A stretch of 64,000 nucleotides of DNA, from the NCBI GenBank assembly GCA_945859605.1, contig OX243827.1, forward strand, positions 26,739,852 to 26,803,851, in the 5' to 3' direction. Numbering within the stretch: the stretch's first letter is position 1; every line of letters starts with the position of its first letter. Source of the stretch: Lumbricus rubellus. Taxonomy: Eukaryota; Annelida; Clitellata; Crassiclitellata; Lumbricidae. Below, piece after piece: positions 21,812-31,000 of the stretch. Under the pieces are notes generated by a model. The model was not told the origin of the DNA. It made no database searches and saw only the letters and a list, made by a program, of their open reading frames with translations. The position numbers were made by a program, and so were the translations under genes.

Positions 21812-22082
21812 TTATTTTTGGTCTTTCTTTTGAATGTCTAGGTCGGCGTAGACGACGCTTTTGCCTATGTCAATTGTGTCGGTGGTGGGTTGAACGCTGG
21901 CGTAGATGACGTTGTTGTAAGGCGCTGGCCTTTGGATCATATCCACTTCAGCATAGATGGTGTTACCAGCTGGAGTAGTTACTTCAGACGGTCTGTTACC
22001 TGGAACCACGGTTGCATATTCGGAAGTGACTGCATCACTCTGCTTTAAATTCCCCATGGGTGATGTCTCGTTTTGTCTGTTA
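21812..22082 (-). CDS. Paralog 3 exon 8, cytoplasmic tail
   Basis: Opens after acceptor TGTAG with [11 protein letters not shown]. Contains four motifs: EYATV, IYAEV, IYASV and VYADL. Ends KKDQK and a stop where paralogs 2 and 4 continue with YxxP motifs. Confidence 0.85.
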
Positions 22083-25000
22083 CTACATAAAACCGCAACA
22101 GGTTCAGTTTTATCTAAAGCATAAGTCGTGAGACAAGAAACAGCTTGTCACTGCTTATGATAATCTGCGTATTAATGAGTTGAGCTACAATCTCAATAAA
22201 ACATTTAAATCCTTAAACAAATTTCCAATTACTGCTTTGAAATTACGAGAAAGGCACCATCCTATAATTATAGGTCGCTGTATCGATTCAAATGGGTTGA
22301 AAACATTTTATCAGAGTGACCAGACATAAGACAAACTTAAGTCGACATAATATGTCGACTTTCCTTCCTCACGTAAGAAGTTGTAATATTATTACAACTT
22401 CTTACGTGAGGAAGGAATTGGCAGGCGGACTAGATAATCTGTTTCTGCAATTCTAGGCAAGGAGAGAGAGTTTTTACTGGTTCTTTTGACTACACGTAAC
22501 ACTTAACACAATTCTGAAGAGTAGCATGTAAGGCGGTGTTTCATCGAGGACGTTAAAACTATGATGATGGATGAAACATGGTTGGAATTGTCACACGCCA
22601 AATGCTTATTTTCCGAGAATCAGTCGTGTCATACTGCGTTGGGATTATTCCGAAATTCCGATGCATTTAGCCTACATTATCTCTTATTATAAAAGCAAAA
22701 GTCAAAACTGCTAAAGATGGTTGTTTTCGTGTTACTACGATTTGCCCAGGGTCTCTATGGCGCCTATGTTCATTCATTCATTCATTCATTCATTCCGAAA
22801 ACTTATATAGCGCCTCTTCAAGAAGTCTACTCAGAGGCGCTCCCAGCCCAGCCACGGCTAAAAAAATAGGTCTTAAGTAACTTGTAGAAGGCAGGCAAAT
22901 TATTCCGAGGTAGCGAGCGTAGCGCAAGCGGGAGCCCATTCCATGTGGACGGGCCAACAACCGAGAAGGCTCTACGCTGCCTGGTAGCACAGCGGGTTCG
23001 AGGGACCAGCAGCTCCCCATTGGCCGAAGAGCGTAAAGCTCGACGGGAGGCTATGTCGGAGATAGGGCGACAAAGATCAGATAAGTAGGATGGAGCACAG
23101 CCAGTGAGGCACCGCCAGACAAGCGCTGCTATTCTGTATGAGATGCGCTGCGAGACAGGAAGCCAGTGCAGAACATCACGCATGTAGGCAGAGACCGGGG
23201 AAAATTTTGGAATATGACCAATAAGCCGAGCAGCAGAGCGCATGACCCGGTCAAGACGCCCTATTAAGCTAGATGGGTGACCAACAAGAACTGAGCAGCA
23301 ATGATCAATTCTGCTGGTTACAAACGCGTGAACAAGGACCACAGCAGCATCGTGAGATAGAGACCGCAGGACAACACGCAACTGGCGGAGCTGATAATAG
23401 CAGCTTCGAGTTACTAGGTTAACATGCTGCGAGAGGTTTAGTTCTTGGTCAAGTGTCACTCCAAGATCACGGACTGTATGAGAAAAAGCAATGTGGGGGA
23501 AAGTCTGAGCCAAATGGTGCAGGTCTAGACCAGCCAATTGCCTGCGACCGCCAAGCCAAATGAATTGGGTTTTGGATGGATTTAACTGCAAGCGATTAGA
23601 AGCCATCCAGCCAGAAAGGGCATCAATGGCAGAGCACATCAGCCCAACAGAGTCAATTGCATCTGATGCACGACAGTGAACATATGCTTGGATGTCATCA
23701 GCATATAGCTGATGTAGGAGTCCGCATACCCGCAGTAGGGAGCTGACATCTGAAGTGTAAAGAATATAAAGTAAAGGGCCCAGAACTGATCCCTGGGGCA
23801 CACCAAAAAGGGCAGGGACCCAGCGAGACCTAGTTGAGCCAGATATCACACAGTTTGAGCGGTCAGCAAGAAAAGAGCGTAGCCATTCTAGGGGCTTCTC
23901 AGTGAGCCCAAAAGAGACAGAAAGGCGATGAAGAAGAATCGAATGATCTACAGAATCAAAGGCAGAGCTGTAACCATAACCATAACCATAAATTTTATTT
24001 ATCATATCAAAGTTCTTTATGGCGTCTATTTAATCATACGCTATGGTTACATAGACGCCATAAAGAACTTTGATACGATAAATAAAATTTATGGTCATGG
24101 TTATGGTTATGGTTACATAAATGCCATTTGATACGATAAATAAAATTTATGGTTGTTGTTATGGTCCATAACCATGACCATAAATTTTATTTATCGTATC
24201 AAATGGCATTTATGTAACCATAACCATAACAACAACCATAAATTTTATTGAAACCCAAGTAACAGTAATGACATAAAAACAAGTAGGCTATAGTAGAAAA
24301 TAGTCTAGGCGTACAGTAGAAAACAGTCTAACTACAAAGGATCAAAAGGACCATGACCCTAAGGAACCTAGATTAGTAGGCCACGTAAAACAGCGAAATA
24401 AATGTAAAATGCAAATGTAGCCAAAAGTTCTCTATGAGATTTCAAAGGGTACTATGTATTGGTTAAGATATACAAATCCACTCAGTGTAGGCCTACATTC
24501 GATGCTGTAGTAAGAGTGCGAAACGGAAGTAACCCACTCACCAACACACGCGCACATACTAGCGGTTTAAATGTTGTGATTCTTAGAAGCGTCCACAGCC
24601 TTTGCAATAAAAGAAATAGTCAGTTCTTCGGGTGATCCTTTCTGTTCAATTGACTTCTCACAGAAAATACATATTTGTTTGCCAATCTATCTATTGACTT
24701 TAAACTTTAGATAACCGATTATATTCCATAGAAAATAATATTATAATATACATGTATTATACCGTGAGGCATAAAAAAGGAAGCCCCAAGAAAAGTCGTT
24801 ATACACTGTGTCCGGTTAAAAAGTAGCCCCCAAACAAAAGTGTCATAACTCGGTCAAAACTTTTAGGATTTGTCTGAAATTTTAAACAAAGCAACAGCGG
24901 CCATATTTACACGAGATTCTCAAACCGATTAGAAATATACACGAGTTTGTCAAATTTATGAGTGTTTGCGTTGTAGCACCGAAAAATTGAACTTTCCAAC

Positions 25001-28000
25001 ATGGAAAACTTGAAAGGAAGTGAAATTCAGCTAAATATGGTGTTCGAAATGTCCATCTTGTTCACAGACACACGACCGTGGACTAAGACGCTACTATTTG
25101 ATGGTCCTGTCGATGATCACCTGGTTAAACAACCGCCAATCTTCAAACAGACCTACGGTTAGCGATGTCATGAAAACGCGTGAACGAAAAACGCGCTCCT
25201 CCAGTACATGTACTCCGGATCAAAGTCTGGACTGCTGGACGGCCACAGCTGCATGATAAGAAGCCGAGTGTCTCTCTGGATAGCTATTAATCTACTACGT
25301 CTACGGTGGTGTGTCCGAGAACAAGGAACACATTTTTGGGCGCCATATATAGCTGAATTTCACTTCTATTCAGGTTTTCCATGCTGGAAAGTTCAATTTT
25401 TCGGTGCTCCAACGCAAACACTCATAACTTTGACAAACTCATGTATATTTCTAATCGGTTTTAGAATCTCGTGTAAATATGGCCGCTGTTGCTGTGTTTA
25501 AAACTTCAGACAAATCCTAAAAGTTTTGACCGAGTTATGACACTTTTGTTTGGGGGCTACTTTTTAACCGGACACAGTGTAGTTTTAACAATTTTCGCAC
25601 AATGTCAATGAAATTCAGGAAAATTATAGCTAAGTAGCAAGCAATGTCAAAAAAGTAAAGTTTTTACAATTTACTGTCCGCCTTTAGCTTCTACGCATGC
25701 GCGAAGTCGCTTGTGCCATTCACACACCGCCGAGTGAATAATTCGCTGGTCAAGATCGTTCTAAGTTTGCATGATTCGCAGCGCTTACGAAGATCTTCAA
25801 CATCACGAACTTTTGTTTTGTTACTACGGGTACCGGTATCTCATGCATGCATACCCCGTATTTTATAATCGACGGGATTCAGGTCTGTGCTGTTACGGGG
25901 CCGTAATGTAGGAATTATGAAGTCAGGAGTTTCATTCGTCAGAAGTGCAACCGTTTCTCGAACTCTGTGCGCTGGAAACCATATTGCAGGAAAATGTAAA
26001 ATTCCGAGAGTTCTCGAATTTCAGGTAGGCCTTACATGAATAAAATGTCTCTGTATAATCCATCCACCTACCCATCTACCCAACCATCCATTCATTCATT
26101 CAGCCATCCGCCCATACATCCATCCATTTATCCATCCTTCCATCCATTTATTCATCCATCCATTCATCCATTCATCCATCCACCTATCCATCCATCCATC
26201 CACCCATCAATATGTATATATATATATATATATCCATATATGCCATTGATTTTTACCCCCGGTTGAACAAAATGAATTGACGTGAGCCCCAGAGAAGAAA
26301 CACCGACACCATCAGAGATTTGCTAAACGTCGGACGTGTGCGTAAAAGGCGATCGGCTGCAATATCTCTCTTTCGAGTTTCAACTGCTACATTTTGAGTA
26401 AGCTTATTGCTACGAGAAGCAACTGTGAATAATTTGTCGTCCGTGAACCAGATGAAATGCACTAGGCTGGCTGGGTAGCGACGCAAAAAAGGTTACTGCA
26501 AGCTTGGAACGATCTTGACCAGCGACTTATTGACTCGACGGTGCGTGAATGGCGCAAGTGACTTCGCGCATGCGTAGAAGCTAAAGGCGGACAGTAAATT
26601 GTAAAAACTTTACTTTTTTGACATTGCTTGCTACTTAGCTATAATTTTCCTGAATTTCATTGACATTGTGCGAAAATTTTTAAAATTATAACGATTTTTC
26701 TAGGGGCTTCCTTTTTTATGCCTCACGGTGTATTGTTACGATCACTTACTGTTTGCGCTTTCGGATTATAAAGATGGCTGCAACGATTACGAAAATAACC
26801 ACCACAGACAAAATGATAACGATAATTATTCCTATGTGGAGTTCTGCAAAACAATTAAAACATACCTTCTGTAATGTAATAGCGAAGTGATGCCTTCAAT
26901 ATAAATGCATCGTATCTGGATACAGTTATGCAGCGCTATGTGTAGATTTGTGAAGTGTTATTGCAGCGTTACACAATAGCGCAATTACTACACAGCGATT
27001 TAATAGATTACAGTGATGCACAATACCATCTGATGTTTTACAGTAGTTCAAAGATGCTTTTTAAGTCGAACATCGTGACTCCTTTATGAAGTAGAATTTC
27101 AGTATGTTAGAAATCTATAATAATTTAGATTCATGGCAAAAATTAACATTAATTTAGCCTATACCATAATATTTTACATTCATAGTAAATAATTACCCGT
27201 TGATGATGGGGGGAAAACATAGGTTTGACTTGTAGAAAAAGGATTCGGATTCTGCGGCTTCTGATTCATCGACTGAGTTGAATAGGTCTCACTAGATACA
27301 TCTCCAGTAGTTTTATCAATTATAATTTTGGAATAGGTAGTCACACTGGGAATCACCGGTTTAAATGAAAGAGCAGCGGTGGCTTTGGTTGAAGGATTAG
27401 GAGTTGTAGTTGAAGTGGTTGTGGTTGTGGTGGTGGGCTCTTCTGTCGCCTTTGTCGTCGAATCAGTCTTTCCTGACACATCTCCTGCAATACAATGGGT
27501 GGTAACAGTTGTGGGATAGGTATCCGCTGTGGACATCATCAGTTTATATAGAGGGGTAGTTGCGGTGGTTAGAGTATATAATAGCAAGATAAGTTTTCTT
27601 GGAAATGGCAATGGCGATGGTAGAAGTAGTAATACTGGGAATTACTCTAGAGGCTGAACTTCTTTATCTTTTTGTAGTTTTTTTATGGTGACTTTCTTGC
27701 TGGCGATGTTGTCGAGGATGGTGAAGACGATGACGCTGATCAAGAGGAATGGAAGGTGGTATAAACAGAAGGAAATATAGAGATCATGAATCTGTTGATG
27801 TCGGTCATATTATCTTTACAGTTACAAGGAGTTCTGTTGTGACAGCTTTAGATGTCTGTTCTTCTGAAAAAAATGCTTTAGACAACTAAACACATAATTA
27901 TTGAAATGCATGAAATTATTATGTGGCAGACGGTTAATTTAAGTGATATGAATCTCGTGTTAGCCCGATCAATACAAAGGAGTGATAGACAGTGAGCCAC

Positions 28001-31000
28001 ATTTAAATGAGCAGCGGTGGTGAAGGATCTCATCCGGTCGATTCAATACGGTCTCTATGGTGAAAAGTGTTTTTTTGCACATTTATACTTAGATCACTTG
28101 AGTCGTAGACTCGTAGGACGCACCTGTTTGGCAGACAATGGCATAACTGTTGTTGCAGTTGCAAGTCCACCACTTCCGGTTTCTATCGCAGAAAGTTCCA
28201 TTTGTTTTGCTCCGGCATGTTGGGTCAATGCAAACGCACTGTTTATCAGCAGAGTTGTCTGGATAGCCACCTTCCCAATTCGTATAAGTGACTGCATCAC
28301 CTGATTGCAAAGCCAAAAAAAGCATCAAGAAAGCGTCTTTAGAGAACGGTTTAGGCGCCTATTGCTTTATTATTGCTTCTTTGTATTAAATAATTAAATG
28401 GTCTATGTCCCATTTTGCGCTTGCAAGTGGAGTAATAAAGAAAATACTCACTTACTTACTTATCATTAATGCTGCGAAGGTGAGAATGTGTCCATTTGCT
28501 TATTACAGTTACATTGGTGTCTCGTCCACAGAGAACTGAGCAGGTGATAACTGACCATAAAGGAAAGAGCATAAACCGGTAACACAAAAGATCTTAGAAT
28601 GCTGAATTCTTTCGCGTAACTTTTCTGCATGCCTCTCCTTTAAGTAGTTGTATATCTATTATTCATTGTTCTATTTGGCTGAGTGCGCTTCTGAGTAGCC
28701 TACCTGAAATATGCGCTGCATAAAGTATGATTATAATCATATGATAGTTTAAATTATCTGAATAATAATTTAAACTATCATATAACAGCGCTCCAATACT
28801 GATGCTGAAGACATCAGTCGATAGTGGTTATAAAGTGAAAAGGCAAACGTGCTTGAACAGCTCTTGCGGCAATACAAGAAATAAAGTATCGTTACTCTCT
28901 GCTCACTCACTGCTAAACGCCAGAGGCTGCCTCTCTGTCTCTACACGTTCGTTTTCTTGATATTGGCCTGATTACATCCTAACATCGGTGTGCCATTGCG
29001 ATTATTTGCATCCGCGCTTAGAGAAGTCACTAATATTATAGTAAGAAGTGTATTAGTAACCATAGGCCCTACACTGAAAAGTTTGGATCATGATTTGTCA
29101 GAGAAATAATTAAGCATTGCAAGAATCAAGCATTACATTTTCATTAGACCGTTATTCCGCAAGAGAGTGATTGGTCAAAGGTTATGATGGCGGACACATG
29201 CGACTAAAAACTTTAATTCTTCGACAAATGCTTTCTATATCTGCCCCAGAGAAGTCACTGAAGAAAAAGACAAAAATTAAGGGCAAAGGTTAAAACTAGA
29301 CGATAAAAATAGTAAAACAGAATTAATAATAGGCCCTTATCATCTATCTATCTATCTATGCAATTTATATAGCGCCCCTTCAAGGAATCTATTCAGATGC
29401 GCTCCCGACCCAGGCCCTGTCAAAAAGAAAAGTCTTGAGCAATCTATAGAATGTGCCAGAGATGTTCCGAGGTTGGGAACGCAGGTTAGAGAGAAGGTCA
29501 TTCTAGATGGAAGGTCCAGTGACCGAAAATGCCCTATTCTGCCTAGTGGCTGTGCGGGCATAGGGAACCATGAAGTCACCTCGAGAGGCCGAGCGCAGAG
29601 ATCGGCGACCCACAGTAGTTGAGGTCAGAATGAAGAATTCACGAAGATAAAGAGGTGCTGTTCCCAAGACGCAGCGCCAAGCAAAGGAAATAACCCTGAA
29701 GTGGATGCGAGACTGAACGGGAAGCCAATGTAGGACATCACGGATGTAGTCCGAGATATGACCAAATTTAGGGACACCACCCACCAAGCGTGCAGCCGCC
29801 CGCAGGACCCCCTACAGACCACGCAACCGAACCTGAGGAAGACCAAAATAGAGAGAGGAACAGTAATCCAATCGATTTGCAATGAAAGCATGAACTAAGG
29901 TAGAAGCGGAAGCAGAAGACAGAGAGCGAGACACGACTCGCAGCTGACCCAAATGGTAATAACAGGAGCGAGTCAGGGCCTTAAGATGATCAAAAAATGT
30001 CAGCTCCGGGTCCAGGATGATGCCCAGATTACGTACAGAAGTGGAAAAGACAAAGGTGGGGAATTCAGTAGCCAGAGACCCCAGATCCAGCTGGTCTAAC
30101 TGTTTGCGAGTTCCAAGCCAGATATATTGCGTTTTTGGAGGGTTTAAGCGGAGTCGATTGGATGACATCCAGGCAGTAAGTCTGTGGCATGCGACATGAT
30201 TCGGACGGCAGAGGCAGCTTGGGGCGCCGAGCAATGAGCGTAGGACTGGACGTCGTCGGCGTAAGAATGACTTTGAGTAGGCTATACGAATTAATTACAT
30301 CATATGCTTGAGGTTTCACCAGTAGCGTCTAAGCTAACTTCACAGGAATGATGCAGGTCTGTTAGAACTTTGATATATAACGTTAGTTCTATTGGGTATG
30401 AAATACTTCGCAACACCTGTTCTATTCCAAATCCACTTATTTCGGTGAAGTCCAATCCAATATTTCTGGCTTCCTTCCAGCCATGGCCAACTTCTTGTCA
30501 TGCTAAGATCCGCGATAGAAACCAGATCTCCTCCAAAACGTAAACATTTCTCACGGGCATCATACCAAGTGGCAACTTCGTTACTTGCGAAGTAAGATTT
30601 GTTGTTCTGTCGGTAATTGTGATTCAATTTCGACTCTGTAAAACAGTAAAATTAAAAATTAACTCGAGAACGAAAATCCATACCCAGTTTAATTAACTGC
30701 CACCCGCCAACTAAACTACTCGAAGAACATTCGATTTGATTCATGTATTCACAGTTACTGTAGCGGACTTTGTCTACTGTAGAACTCACTAGCACCATAG
30801 GCTACCAGAGCGCAGATTATTTATTCGCAAGGCACGAAACTATACAACTAACAAATTTTATACCAGAGTCTATTTGCATCTAATTTTCCTTCCATTCGAC
30901 CAAAAACACAATAAGGTCCATGTTTTATCGCGCTTCGTATGATATTCCAACTTGCGTTTCTTTATTGACTTCCGAACTAACTGAGAAGTTCGGATTTTGA

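Larger units (their letters stand above)
24760..26730 (-). mobile_element. Degraded mariner-type transposon
   Basis: TA target duplication (24758-24759 and 26731-26732) and terminal repeats ACCGTGAGGCATAAAAAAGG. Minus-strand transposase remnants: [14 protein letters not shown] (first catalytic Asp region, about 26440) and LNPVDYKI (about 25860-25890). The frame is broken by a microsatellite-rich insertion and by a nested element. It ends 19 bp from the paralog 3 membrane exon. Confidence 0.85.

Noticed and set aside
21812..22082. ITAM in the paralog 3 tail
   Set aside because: Spacing between consecutive YxxV/L motifs is 13-17 residues, longer than the ITAM range, so ITIM/ITSM-like is the better description.
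22339..22417. Rho-independent-type terminator or CRISPR repeat
   Set aside because: Animal DNA; perfect palindromes here are isolated, without spacers or repeat periodicity.
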